From the NCBI GenBank assembly GCA_904502165.1, contig CAJGDB010000004.1, forward strand, positions 1 to 43,252: a stretch of 43,252 nucleotides of DNA, given 5' to 3'. Numbering within the stretch: position 1 is the stretch's first letter; each line of letters starts with the position of its first letter. The notes beneath the pieces were generated by a model, which had not been told where the DNA came from, made no database searches, and was given only the letters and a program-made list of their open reading frames with translations. The translations under genes and the position numbers were made by a program. Origin of the DNA: an uncultured Akkermansia sp. (lineage in GTDB: Bacteria; Verrucomicrobiota; Verrucomicrobiia; Verrucomicrobiales; Akkermansiaceae). Below are positions 31,569-40,333 of the stretch, piece after piece.

Positions 31569-33992
31569 ATGAAAAGAAACAAACGGCGTTCTAAACTGGC
31601 TCTGGCTCTCATTCTGGGCGGTTTTGCACATGTGAGTGCATCAGGTGCCAACCTGATGCCATTGCCGGAAAATATCTTTGAAAACAAAGAAAACACGAAT
31701 CCGGTAATGGATCTCACCGATCGAGCTATCAGCGTGATTGGCAGCGGTGGGCCGGAGATTCCTGACAAACTGAAAGTCACAAGCACCGATGGTGCCATTT
31801 CCTACAATAAAGAACAGAACGCCTTTGTTTACAACGCAGGAAAAGACTCCCCCATCCGCCTGCGGACAGACCGTGGTTCTGACATCCACACCCCCACTCT
31901 CGAAGCTCATCTCAACACCAGCGAAGCGGTTCTTGCCGGTCCTCTGACCATCTACCAGGATGAAATTCTGGTACGTAGCGAAGAAGGTGGCTATTACAAC
32001 TGGAAAGACAACCGCACCGCTGTCAGCAAAGTGCGAATCAAGATGCAGGGCCTGCTGATTCGCGGTTCCCGCATCGAATACAACACAGATATAGAGGGCA
32101 AGGAATACATCACCGTATATGATGCCTATGTCACCGTAGATGATGTTGAAAAGCCCTCTGCCTGGGTTGGCACGGGCACGCTCACCATTTATCCTGGTGA
32201 CTATGGCCGGGTAACGCGTCTCAGCATTGCTACAGCTGAGAGTGATTACACCGTACCTGTTCTTGGCTGGTTCACTTTCTCACACTCCCTTAATCCCCGG
32301 GAGGGCTACCTGCCCGGTGGCGGTTCTCGTTCCCAATGGGGTGCCTATCTGGAAAACAGCTATGGCATCCTCTTCGGCAACCGCCGCACAGATGGCTTCA
32401 TGCCCACGGCAGACTACCTGGCAACGCTCCACCTGGATTACCGAGTCCGACGCGGTCTGGCCTATGGTCTGGATCTGGAGGATATCGCCATGACTGACAA
32501 GCACGAGGACATGACGGGCTTCTCTGCTTATTTCCTTTCGGATGCCGACTCCTCCATCAACCCGACAGACACCCCCCGGGTTCCAATTGACAGACAGCGC
32601 TACCGCATTGCCCTGCAGGCATTGTGGGATGTCACACCGGAATCTGATCCGCACGCGAAGTGGCAGGTGGCCAGCAACATCAACATCCTCAGCGACCGCT
32701 ACATGCTGCGCGATTTCTTCGAGGATGAAAGCCAGGTGAATGATAAACCGGACAACACCATCCGCCTTCTGCGCCGTACTGATACGACGCAGAGCATGAT
32801 ATACACCCGTTTTGCTCCGAATGACTACTACGAGACCAATGAACGACTCGAAGCATCATTCTACCGGGTTCGCTCTGCGATTGGCCAGACCGGTATCAAT
32901 TACGAAACCAACAACTCCGCCAGCATCATGCGACAGTATCTCCCGCATGATGCACGCCTGGCTTACAAGGTCCAGATTGATAATCTCCGTGATAAAGACC
33001 TCAGGGATTACTACACCCGCCTGATGAACACGGAGAGTTATGTACGTGTCAATACCACGCACGAATTCACAACCAGTTTCACCGCTTTTGATTTCCTGAA
33101 CATCACACCCAAGACGGGTGCTGCCTACACCGGGTACTACGACGTCGGCGGCATTGGTTCTGACAATCGTTTCCTCGGCTATGTCGGGTGCGACTTCAAC
33201 ATGAAGTTCTATAACCGCTACCCGGACTTCAAATGGAAGGACTTCGGGCTGGATGGCCTGAATCACCTGATTCAGCCCTATGCCACCTACTCACAGGGAA
33301 CCATATCCTCCTCCAATAATCTGGTACCTCAGATTGACACCTGGTCCAGCCTGTGGAGTGGTTCCACCTCCCCCATGCCGCTGGATCTTGCAGGCTTCAC
33401 CTCTGTTGACAGCTGGGGTAACTGGCATGTATGGCGCATGGGTATGAAGAACGTGCTGACCTCTCGTCTGGAAGATGACCGGATTCGCGTTCTGCTGTGG
33501 GACACCTTTGTTGACTACAATGTTGACAACCCCAACTCCGGGCATAACTTCTCCAACCTTTACAATATCATTAAATTCTATCCGTCCCGGAGACTGGAAT
33601 TCTCCCTCCATTCCCAGACTCCGACCATCGACAACGGCGAAGGTTATACGGAATATGGAGCATCCATGCGGGTCGTTCCATGTGCCTGGCTCGAGACCTA
33701 TCTTTCCTATCGCACCATTGCTGACCATCCGCTCCTTGAAGATTCCGAACAGATATTGTTGCGGACCAACATCCGGATTAACGAAAAATACACATTTGCT
33801 ATTCAATGGCACTATGATATAGCTGATGGCAGATTCCCCATCCAGCAATATTCCCTGTTCCGGCATGTCGGGGCATGGTATATCGGCACCAACATCTATA
33901 TGCGAGACAATGGCGGCAAGAAGGAAACAGGGTTCGGCATTTCGTTCACCCTGGGAGAAACGGCAACCACCATGCCCATTGACCTGATGTAA
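31569..33992 (+). CDS. lptD: LptD-like outer-membrane LPS assembly protein
   Basis: 807 residues from ATG 31569; the ATG at 31554 is only about 5 nt from the expected transcription start and is the alternative. A signal peptide (KRNKRRSKLALALILGGFA...) is followed by an OstA/LptA-like beta-jellyroll (about 80-230; LTIYQDEILVRSEEGGYYN, GLLIRGSRIEYNT). A large beta barrel follows, with the LptD-typical block VASNINILSDRYMLRDFFEDE. LptD inserts lipopolysaccharide into the outer leaflet with the lipoprotein LptE. The four conserved cysteines of E. coli LptD are not present as a set. The family call rests on overall pattern and on the adjacent lipid gene, so LPS transport is likely but the degree of similarity is not measured. 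Confidence 0.72.
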   Translation: MKRNKRRSKLALALILGGFAHVSASGANLMPLPENIFENKENTNPVMDLTDRAISVIGSGGPEIPDKLKVTSTDGAISYNKEQNAFVYNAGKDSPIRLRTDRGSDIHTPTLEAHLNTSEAVLAGPLTIYQDEILVRSEEGGYYNWKDNRTAVSKVRIKMQGLLIRGSRIEYNTDIEGKEYITVYDAYVTVDDVEKPSAWVGTGTLTIYPGDYGRVTRLSIATAESDYTVPVLGWFTFSHSLNPREGYLPGGGSRSQWGAYLENSYGILFGNRRTDGFMPTADYLATLHLDYRVRRGLAYGLDLEDIAMTDKHEDMTGFSAYFLSDADSSINPTDTPRVPIDRQRYRIALQALWDVTPESDPHAKWQVASNINILSDRYMLRDFFEDESQVNDKPDNTIRLLRRTDTTQSMIYTRFAPNDYYETNERLEASFYRVRSAIGQTGINYETNNSASIMRQYLPHDARLAYKVQIDNLRDKDLRDYYTRLMNTESYVRVNTTHEFTTSFTAFDFLNITPKTGAAYTGYYDVGGIGSDNRFLGYVGCDFNMKFYNRYPDFKWKDFGLDGLNHLIQPYATYSQGTISSSNNLVPQIDTWSSLWSGSTSPMPLDLAGFTSVDSWGNWHVWRMGMKNVLTSRLEDDRIRVLLWDTFVDYNVDNPNSGHNFSNLYNIIKFYPSRRLEFSLHSQTPTIDNGEGYTEYGASMRVVPCAWLETYLSYRTIADHPLLEDSEQILLRTNIRINEKYTFAIQWHYDIADGRFPIQQYSLFRHVGAWYIGTNIYMRDNGGKKETGFGISFTLGETATTMPIDLM

Positions 33993-34017
33993 ACCGATAA
34001 ACCTTCATGAACTCTCG

Positions 34018-34049
34018 AAAAGCCTGCGTGTGATAACGCAGGCTTTTTT
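34018..34049 (+). terminator. Terminator after lptD
   Basis: AAAGCCTGCGT (34019-34029) pairs with ACGCAGGCTTT (34036-34046); six T residues run from 34044 to 34049. Confidence 0.93.
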
Positions 34050-34064
34050 GCTGGAATGTTTCCA

Positions 34065-34093
34065 TTGACAAAGCCATGAAAAACAGCTAAACT
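34065..34093 (+). promoter_or_regulatory. Promoter of zupT
   Basis: Consensus TTGACA (34065-34070), a 17-nt spacer and TAAACT (34088-34093), then exactly 6 nt (TCCCGC) to the ATG at 34100. A leaderless mRNA is predicted. Confidence 0.65.
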
Positions 34094-34099
34094 TCCCGC

Positions 34100-34903
34100 A
34101 TGATTACGGGGATTCAGGAACATCTGCTTCTGGGTGGCGGACTTTCCCTGCTTGCGGGGCTCAGCACCGGAATCGGTGCCGCCCTGGCCTTGTTTTTCAG
34201 AAAGACGGATACACGCGTCCTCACCTTTGCTCTGGGTGCCAGTGCCGGTGTCATGGTCTACATTTCCTTCATGGAACTCCTGCCCTCTGCCAGCGATATG
34301 CTGGCAGAGAACGCCAGATGGATTACCACCCTGGCCTTCTTTGGCGGCATGGCTCTGGCATGCATGATTGACCGGCTTATTCCAGAGGATGAGAACCCGC
34401 ATGAAGTTCCCGCGCCCGGATGCATCGACTGCGTTAAGGCGACCGGAGAATTTGCCGGCAATGCAAAACTGAAACGCTCGGCCCTGCTCTTTACCCTGGC
34501 TATTGCCATCCATAACTTTCCTGAAGGCATTGCCACCGTTGCCTCGGCCTTTGATGACACCGGCATTGCCACCTCTGTTGCCCTGGCCGTAGCCATCCAC
34601 AACATACCGGAAGGAATCGCCGTTGCCCTGCCCCTGCTCTATGGCACAGGAAACCGCCGTAAGGCCTTCGGCTGGGCTCTGTTATCCGGTCTTGCAGAAC
34701 CTCTTGGTGCTATGGTAGGCATGCTGATTCTGCTGCCATTCCTCAGCCCTGCGCTCCTGGCAGTACTCTTTGCGTGTGTGGCCGGCATCATGATTTACAT
34801 ATCCTTTGACGAACTGCTCCCCATGGCCGAGCGCTGGGGGCACCACCACCTGAGCATCTACGGCGTGACCACAGGCATGCTCATCATGGCCATGGTGCTC
34901 TGA
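34100..34903 (+). CDS. zupT: ZIP-family divalent metal transporter (ZupT-like)
   Basis: 267 residues with about eight membrane helices. The metal-binding signatures of the ZIP family are both present: HNFPEG at 138-143 and HNIPEG at 167-172. Length and spacing match bacterial ZupT, which imports zinc and, with lower preference, iron or manganese. A cytosolic loop at about 92-125 has several acidic residues, two Cys and a His (EDENPHEVPAPGCIDC), where eukaryotic ZIPs carry a His-rich metal sensor loop. The ATG fixes the first helix well, and the next Met is at 52. It is a single-gene unit between a terminator and the converging recombinase gene, whose stop is 12 nt away. Confidence 0.93.
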   Translation: MITGIQEHLLLGGGLSLLAGLSTGIGAALALFFRKTDTRVLTFALGASAGVMVYISFMELLPSASDMLAENARWITTLAFFGGMALACMIDRLIPEDENPHEVPAPGCIDCVKATGEFAGNAKLKRSALLFTLAIAIHNFPEGIATVASAFDDTGIATSVALAVAIHNIPEGIAVALPLLYGTGNRRKAFGWALLSGLAEPLGAMVGMLILLPFLSPALLAVLFACVAGIMIYISFDELLPMAERWGHHHLSIYGVTTGMLIMAMVL

Positions 34904-34915
34904 TACACAGCCGCA

Positions 34916-35827
34916 TCACCATGCACCCGGTCTCCAGAATTCCCTGGCATGGGCAGCAGTAAGCCCCTGCATGCTCAGATAACGCGTACGAAGCAAAGCC
35001 GAAGAACGATGGCCCATATCCTCCTGTAAACGGGCAAAATCATGAAAGAATTTTGCATGATAACTGGCAAAAGTATGGCGCAGCACATCCTGCTGCCAGG
35101 GTATGATTCCCGCAGCATCCCGTAAGCGTCGCCAGCGGCGATTCCAGTCCGGAGGGCAAATCAAGCGCCGACACCGTGGCGATTCCCGTAGCCAGACACG
35201 TAATACCGGCTGAATCTGCACATGCCGGCAACCGCCCGTCTTTGAATGCACAGGGCGCAGACTCACAACAGATTCCTCCCAATCTATATCATCCCAGCTC
35301 AAGCGGGACACCTCTGCCGGCCGCACCCCGGCCCAAAGCATAAGCCCCAAGGGCGCCATGCAGGGTCTGTGCCGGGGTAGACGCACTATTTTAAGCAAAC
35401 GTCGCAAGGCATCCCACGACAAGGGGCGCACCTCCTGTTCCTTCAGCACCGGCAGCTGAATAAGACTTACCGGGTTCGTCAAACACCATTCCTGCCTTCG
35501 GCAATATTCAAAAACACCATGCAGAATAGCCCTCACCTTATACCGTTGCCGCTCACTATTGGCCATAGATATAAGATGAGCGCATTCTGCGCGATTCATA
35601 CTACACACGTTTCGCTCGGCCAGGCCTGGGGCAAGCCGCATCAATCGCGCGCAGACACTCCGTATTTCTGCCAGAGTGCGTGCACGCCTGCCTTTGCGGG
35701 CCTCGATGGATTCCCGCACTGCCTGCTCAAATTGAATAACAACATTATTCGACTTTTCCATCATTGAGAAAAGGCTCATAATCATTGATTTAATTTGATC
35801 TATATTAAGTTCCGTATTCGTTTTCAT
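34916..35827 (-). CDS. Tyrosine recombinase (phage-integrase family)
   Basis: 303 residues. The N-terminal ~115 form a SAM-like core-binding domain; the catalytic domain follows. Catalytic residues by position are Arg169 (AGVRPAEVSRL), Lys196 (HSKTGG), Arg250 (VLRHTF), His273 (MGHRSS) and Tyr283 (TRYLS). The usual first His of HxxR is Asp247 here, a substitution seen in some active integrases. No stop or frameshift, so it is probably active. It diverges from a small RHH gene; the 245-nt spacer holds a repeated 14-nt word in inverted orientation. No att site, tRNA target or cargo genes can be seen beside it, so it may act on the local inverted repeats instead of moving an element. Confidence 0.9.
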   Translation of the reverse strand: MKTNTELNIDQIKSMIMSLFSMMEKSNNVVIQFEQAVRESIEARKGRRARTLAEIRSVCARLMRLAPGLAERNVCSMNRAECAHLISMANSERQRYKVRAILHGVFEYCRRQEWCLTNPVSLIQLPVLKEQEVRPLSWDALRRLLKIVRLPRHRPCMAPLGLMLWAGVRPAEVSRLSWDDIDWEESVVSLRPVHSKTGGCRHVQIQPVLRVWLRESPRCRRLICPPDWNRRWRRLRDAAGIIPWQQDVLRHTFASYHAKFFHDFARLQEDMGHRSSALLRTRYLSMQGLTAAHAREFWRPGAW

Positions 35828-35851
35828 ATCTTCTTTTCGAGGAGAGAAAAT

Positions 35852-35865
35852 GGATTGTTAATCCG
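35852..35865. repeat. Left inverted repeat GGATTGTTAATCCG
   Basis: 14-nt word whose exact reverse complement lies at 36028-36041. Internally it is a palindrome too (GGATT-GTT-AATCC). It lies 24 nt upstream of the recombinase start codon. Confidence 0.75.
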
Positions 35866-36027
35866 TCGTCAAGAAGAAAATCGCACCCGGAACACAATTT
35901 CAGGCAAAGCAACTGTTTATGAAAGGCATCCACACATTCAGCATCACAATTTATGCCAGGTAATCAACAACAGGCAGCACATTTACCGGCTCTCCATCAT
36001 GAAATAACAAAACGCATTCAAGCTAAG

Positions 36028-36041
36028 CGGATTAACAATCC
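36028..36041. repeat. Right inverted repeat CGGATTAACAATCC
   Basis: Exact reverse complement of 35852-35865. It sits in a longer perfect palindrome, AGCGGATTAACAATCCGCT (36026-36044), 31 nt before the RHH start and just upstream of the possible -10 box TATATT at 36049-36054. Confidence 0.75.
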
Positions 36042-36072
36042 GCTACACTATATTCAACCTCCTGGAGCAATA

Positions 36073-36303
36073 ATGAGAAAATCCTATACATTCCGCAGCA
36101 CGAGAACCATGGATTCATACATGAACGAAATCATGAACGGGTGGGACCTCGATCGCACCTCCGTCATCAAACTCGCGCTTTATCTGTTCGCCATACACGC
36201 CCACCACAGCCGCAGGCGTAAGCTGGACTTATGGGAAATAGTCCATGAGCTGGAGGAACTGGCACCCTCTGATTTTCCCGACTACGCTGACTTTGCAGAC
36301 TGA
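36073..36303 (+). CDS. Small ribbon-helix-helix-type DNA-binding protein
   Basis: 76 residues. The start RKSYTFRSTRTMDSYMNEIMNGWDLDRTSVIKLALYLFA follows the ribbon-helix-helix pattern of a beta strand, a helix, a turn and a second helix. A short acidic tail follows. The ATG at 36073 has GGAG five nt upstream; the frame is open further up but without a better start. It diverges from the recombinase gene, and the same GGATTAACAATCC word precedes both genes in the same orientation relative to each start. A role as repressor of both genes is therefore likely, or as an accessory directionality factor for the recombinase. A toxin-antitoxin role is possible, but no toxin gene is beside it. Confidence 0.65.
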   Translation: MRKSYTFRSTRTMDSYMNEIMNGWDLDRTSVIKLALYLFAIHAHHSRRRKLDLWEIVHELEELAPSDFPDYADFAD

Positions 36304-36318
36304 TACTGCAGGCCACCC

Positions 36319-36855
36319 TCACTCCTCCTGCTGGGATTCGGACTTTTTCCTAAGCTGGGACATCTGGTATTCCTTCAGCTGTTTCTTCCACTCATACATG
36401 TGGATGCCACCGCTTTTAGCCACAAACTGGCCATCCGCAGTCACAATGCAGGCCGAAGGAAGCCCGAAACCTGAAAAATCTATACCAGGGATATCACTCG
36501 CAACGCTACCCATGACACCAGGGCACTTATACTTGTGCTCCTTCATATATGCCTTCACCGCAGCCTCATCCTCCTGCCCGAGTAGAATCAGCTCCATCTG
36601 AGCCGTACGCATCTTGCCATAATCCTTCAACAACTTGGGAACAATGAATTGGCACGGCACACACCAGCTGGCGGAACGAAGGAACATGTAGTATTTTGCC
36701 TTAAGATTAGGTTTCTTCTTCGTCAGGCAGCTTGCATTGGAAAGGACTTCAGCAACTACAGGCCGCTCAGAAGCAACAGCCTCCTCTGCCGCCCATACCG
36801 GCTGCGTCATAAACAAAAAAGACAGGGATACAGCAAGAGCGCGCAGATAATTCAT
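36319..36855 (-). CDS. Secreted thioredoxin-fold protein
   Basis: 178 residues from ATG 36855. The signal peptide MNYLRALAVSLSFLFMTQPVWA ends at AWA, so the protein is periplasmic. The mature part has a thioredoxin fold with the redox motif WCVPC in YYMFLRSASWCVPCQF, a FGLPSACIVTADGQFV strand carrying the cis-Pro, and a charged C-terminal helix. Likely a thiol reductase or disulfide carrier; an extra SC pair lies at NASCLT. The frame is open upstream to 36945, but that part is not signal-like and crosses the promoter. Its promoter is nearly the same as that of the Cys-rich YlbF gene, which suggests a common thiol or metal-linked control. Confidence 0.82.
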   Translation of the reverse strand: MNYLRALAVSLSFLFMTQPVWAAEEAVASERPVVAEVLSNASCLTKKKPNLKAKYYMFLRSASWCVPCQFIVPKLLKDYGKMRTAQMELILLGQEDEAAVKAYMKEHKYKCPGVMGSVASDIPGIDFSGFGLPSACIVTADGQFVAKSGGIHMYEWKKQLKEYQMSQLRKKSESQQEE

Positions 36856-36864
36856 AACGCGCGC

Positions 36865-36893
36865 ACTATAGCATATTCTGAGGTTCAAGACAA
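36865..36893 (-). promoter_or_regulatory. Promoter of the thioredoxin-fold gene
   Basis: Minus-strand TTGTCT (36893-36888), a 17-nt spacer and TATAGT (36870-36865), then 9 nt (GCGCGCGTT) to the ATG. Compare the ylbF-like promoter at 16999-17027. Confidence 0.6.
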
Positions 36894-37018
36894 CGCAAAT
36901 ATCCTCACAAACCAATTTTTGGGGTCTGTCGCATTGCCTCAACAATCGCCCCCAACGAAGAATCGTCGTTTCGCCTGCGATAATGAAGTTATATGGTTGC
37001 CTGGAAACTGAAAATCGG

Positions 37019-37061
37019 AAAAAGCAGACTCCGGAAAGCTCATGAGGAGCTTTCCGGAGTC
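37019..37061 (-). terminator. Terminator of gapA
   Basis: A perfect 15-bp stem, GACTCCGGAAAGCTC (37027-37041) with GAGCTTTCCGGAGTC (37047-37061), loop ATGAG. On the minus strand TGC and then TTTTT (37023-37019) follow. Confidence 0.88.
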
Positions 37062-37096
37062 GTAAATGCTGGCTCTATGGAGTCAGCTGGCGGGTT

Positions 37097-38119
<1,023 letters not shown>

Positions 38120-38185
38120 AATTGTAGGATAAATGGTTTTTAAGTTTAGACCCGCCCGGCCACCGGGCCTGGCAAGGCAAGAGTG

Positions 38186-38214
38186 AGTATATAGATTAAG
38201 GGCTCATCAGTCAA
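38186..38214 (-). promoter_or_regulatory. Promoter of gapA
   Basis: Minus-strand TTGACT (38214-38209), a 17-nt spacer and TATACT (38191-38186). Transcription would start near 38179, giving a leader of about 60 nt; a useful contrast to the near-leaderless genes. Confidence 0.7.
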
Positions 38215-38480
38215 TACAAATTTCCTTCAGTTTCCTAAAATTCGCACACTTTGAGAAGTGTAAAAACAAACGCGACACCGGAAAGCCCCAAAAAAGTCAC
38301 CCAAGGTGCCCAAACTGCCCTGGCCCGGATGGGGTGTGGGGGGAAGGACGGCAATGAGCCCTTCCCCCGCTAGCCGTGATGAAACAGAAAAAGGGGGAAA
38401 ATTGCACACTTTACCCTTGCGGCGGAATCCCGCGCACCCTGCGCCTTCCCTTCATCTCTGAACATGTCAGACATAGTCTC
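38215..38480. other. Intergenic stretch between gapA and tRNA-Arg
   Basis: No gene is supported. Visible structure: ACACTT-TGAG-AAGTGT followed by AAAAA near 38246-38266, and a 9-bp GC hairpin, GGGGGAAGG (38339-38347) with CCTTCCCCC (38360-38368), without a T-tract. The word GCACACTTT occurs at both ends (38244 and 38403). A small RNA is possible but unsupported. Confidence 0.35.
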
Positions 38481-38509
38481 TTGACATCCTGCCTGAGCTG
38501 TGGCAATAT
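38481..38509 (+). promoter_or_regulatory. Promoter of tRNA-Arg
   Basis: Consensus TTGACA (38481-38486), a 17-nt spacer and CAATAT (38504-38509), followed by CTGCCGCG, a GC-rich discriminator typical of stable-RNA promoters. Confidence 0.65.
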
Positions 38510-38523
38510 CTGCCGCGTTCAAT

Positions 38524-38595
38524 GGCTCCGTCGTTCAATGGATAGGACGAAGGTTTCCGGTACCTTAGATGTGGGTTCGATTCCCGCCGGGGCTA
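38524..38595 (+). tRNA. tRNA-Arg (anticodon CCG)
   Basis: 72 nt. Acceptor GGCTCCG pairs with CGGGGCT (two wobbles), D arm GTTC/GGAC, anticodon stem AAGGT/ACCTT with loop TTCCGGT, so the anticodon is CCG at 38557-38559 (reads CGG), and T arm GTGGG-TTCGATT-CCCGC. Discriminator A; CCA is not encoded. It has its own promoter and a strong terminator. Confidence 0.93.
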
Positions 38596-38599
38596 TCAA

Positions 38600-38635
38600 G
38601 GCAGAATCTGCTCAATTGCAGATTCTGCCTTTTTT
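38600..38635 (+). terminator. Terminator after tRNA-Arg
   Basis: GGCAGAATCTGC (38600-38611) pairs perfectly with GCAGATTCTGCC (38618-38629), followed by TTTTTT. Confidence 0.95.
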
Positions 38636-38707
38636 CTACTAAGCTATCAGTTTCAAGCATCAAGAACCACCAGTCCGGCTCCAGGATAAAAAATCCTAAA
38701 AAAAGGC

Positions 38708-38736
38708 TTGCATTCTGATGATGCATCATGTAATAT
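38708..38736 (+). promoter_or_regulatory. Promoter of tRNA-Val
   Basis: TTGCAT (38708-38713), a 17-nt spacer and TAATAT (38731-38736), followed by CTCGCCGC. The spacer contains a perfect 12-bp palindrome, ATGATGCATCAT (38718-38729), which could be a regulator site or chance. Confidence 0.55.
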
Positions 38737-38766
38737 CTCGCCGCACCCGTCAGGGATGCAGCACAT

Positions 38767-38838
38767 GCGAAGTTAGCTCAGTGGTAGAGCACATCCTTCA
38801 CACGGATGGGGTCATAAGTTCGAATCTTATACTTCGTA
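38767..38838 (+). tRNA. tRNA-Val (anticodon CAC)
   Basis: 72 nt. Acceptor GCGAAGT/ACTTCGT, D arm with GCTC-AGTGGTA-GAGC, anticodon stem CATCC/GGATG around loop TTCACAC, so the anticodon is CAC (reads GUG). T arm ATAAG-TTCGAAT-CTTAT. Discriminator A; CCA is not encoded. Confidence 0.92.
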
Positions 38839-38845
38839 TCCCGGA

Positions 38846-38873
38846 AAACCTTGCAGAAATGCAAGGTTTTTTT
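38846..38873 (+). terminator. Terminator after tRNA-Val
   Basis: AAACCTTGCA (38846-38855) pairs with TGCAAGGTTT (38860-38869) around GAAA, with a T7 run to 38873. Confidence 0.94.
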
Positions 38874-38895
38874 GTCCTTATAGCTACAAAATAAA

Positions 38896-38924
38896 TTGCA
38901 TCTTCTTCATTCAGGTGCTATACT
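38896..38924 (+). promoter_or_regulatory. Promoter of the DAACS symporter gene
   Basis: TTGCAT (38896-38901), a 17-nt spacer and TATACT (38919-38924), then 10 nt to the ATG at 38935, so the leader should be only 3-4 nt. Confidence 0.65.
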
Positions 38925-38934
38925 CAAGTCAGGT

Positions 38935-40092
38935 ATGAAGAGGTTTAAGATAGGATTGGTCGGACGTATCATAGCAGCCATGATTCTGGGCTTTCTGCTG
39001 GGCGATGTGCTGCCGCTGAAGGCAACCCGCGTATTTGTCACCTTCAATGCCCTGTTCGGGCAATTTCTGGGCTTCATCATCCCCCTGCTGATAGTCGGGC
39101 TCGTAGCCCCGGCGATTGCGGATATAGGGAAAAAGGCAGGTCGCATGCTGCTGGCAACCACACTGCTGGCCTACATAGCCACCCTGGTATCCGGCTTTGC
39201 CTCCTATTTCACCAGCATCAGCATCTTTCCGGAACTCATCGAAGCCGGAACCCTTGCTACCTCCCTTTTCCAGGAAAACAATGCCACCCCGTATTTCAGC
39301 ATCGATATTCCCCCGCTGATGGGGGTCATGACCGCCTTGGTGCTTGCCTTTATCCTGGGGCTGGGCATGGCAAATGTACAAGGCGTTGCGCTGCACGGGG
39401 TATTCAATGACTTCCGCGAAATCATCTACCGCACCATTGCCAGAGTCATCATCCCTCTGCTGCCGCTCTTCATTTTCGGCATTGCACTCAACATGGCCTA
39501 TTCAGGCCAGGCGGCTGCCGTCTTTACTGTATTCATCAAGATTATCGGTGTCATCTTTGTGCTGCACATCCTTATTCTCGTACTCCAGTACAGCATGGCC
39601 GGCTTGCTGAACAAACGCAACCCCTTCCCCCTTCTTTTCCGGATGCTTCCGGCCTATTTCACCGCCCTGGGCACACAATCCAGCGCCGCCACCATACCAG
39701 TAACCCTGCGCCAGACCATTGCCAACGGGGTCGATAAGGATGTAGCCGGCTTCGTTGTGCCCCTCTGTGCCACCATTCACCTCTCAGGCAGCACCCTTAA
39801 AATCGTAGCCTGCGCCATTGCGCTCATGATGATGCAGGGCACTGCTGTGGAATTCAGCCATATGGCCGGTTTTATTCTGATGCTGGGCGTGGTCATGGTC
39901 GCAGCCCCGGGTGTACCGGGCGGCGCTATCATGGCCGCACTGGGCGTACTGCAGAGCATGCTGGGCTTCGGCGAACAGGAACAGGCTCTCATGATTGCCC
40001 TTTACATCACCATGGATAACTTCGGCACCGCCTGCAATGTAACCGGCGACGGGGCCCTCGCCCTCATCATCAACAAGTTCTACAAAGGCTAA
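38935..40092 (+). CDS. DAACS-family sodium:dicarboxylate/amino acid symporter
   Basis: 385 residues with about eight membrane helices plus two re-entrant loops. Family landmarks: the serine motif QSSAATIPVTLRQ, TIHLSGSTLKIVACAIA in the place of the TxNxDG motif, GVPGGAIMAALGVL for the second hairpin and MDNFGTACNVTGDGALALI for the substrate- and sodium-binding helix. These transporters import glutamate, aspartate, serine/threonine or C4-dicarboxylates with sodium or protons. The replacement of the usual NMDG by HLSG suggests a specificity other than the classical DctA. The ATG at 38935 fits promoter position; a frame extension upstream crosses the promoter. The gene converges on the sialidase gene across about 500 nt. 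Confidence 0.9.
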   Translation: MKRFKIGLVGRIIAAMILGFLLGDVLPLKATRVFVTFNALFGQFLGFIIPLLIVGLVAPAIADIGKKAGRMLLATTLLAYIATLVSGFASYFTSISIFPELIEAGTLATSLFQENNATPYFSIDIPPLMGVMTALVLAFILGLGMANVQGVALHGVFNDFREIIYRTIARVIIPLLPLFIFGIALNMAYSGQAAAVFTVFIKIIGVIFVLHILILVLQYSMAGLLNKRNPFPLLFRMLPAYFTALGTQSSAATIPVTLRQTIANGVDKDVAGFVVPLCATIHLSGSTLKIVACAIALMMMQGTAVEFSHMAGFILMLGVVMVAAPGVPGGAIMAALGVLQSMLGFGEQEQALMIALYITMDNFGTACNVTGDGALALIINKFYKG

Positions 40093-40248
40093 GTCAGCTC
40101 TTCCTGGCTCACTTTCTGTTTTTGTGGGATGCGCCGGAGGGAGGCCAGCAAAAGAACTCGGGGCGATTAGTCAATCCTGATGCTTGTACATTGTTTGGAG
40201 CACAGTCATCGTTTCCTGATCACTATACGAAGGCCGAACTATAAAGTC

Positions 40249-40279
40249 GGCAGTTATTCGAAAAATTCGAATAACTGCC
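40249..40279. repeat. Perfect 14-bp inverted repeat GGCAGTTATTCGAA / TTCGAATAACTGCC
   Basis: Arms 40249-40262 and 40266-40279 with AAA between. The T-rich run begins only ~14 nt later, so it is a poor intrinsic terminator; it could be a protein or recombinase site, or a weak end for the symporter mRNA. Confidence 0.7.
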
Positions 40280-40287
40280 TCCATCTT

Positions 40288-40333
40288 GTTACTTTTTGTT
40301 ACCTTTTTTGGATTTAGGGTTACACTTTGTTAC
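40288..40333. repeat. Four GTTAC direct repeats in helical phase
   Basis: GTTAC begins at 40288, 40298, 40319 and 40329: spacings of 10, 21 and 10 nt, that is one, two and one DNA turns. T-runs separate the words. The pattern is that of an iterated protein-binding site. Confidence 0.6.

Noticed and set aside
34916..36303. Integrative element or prophage
   Set aside because: A recombinase and one RHH gene only; no cargo, tRNA target, phage genes or credible att repeats are seen.
34901..36306. TGATAC at both ends of the recombinase-RHH block, as possible attachment repeats
   Set aside because: Only 6 nt, and both copies are simply the stop codons of zupT and the RHH gene plus three bases; too short to support an element boundary.
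38227..38409. 60-codon minus-strand frame between gapA and tRNA-Arg
   Set aside because: Low-complexity composition, no promoter or start signal, and no recognisable fold.
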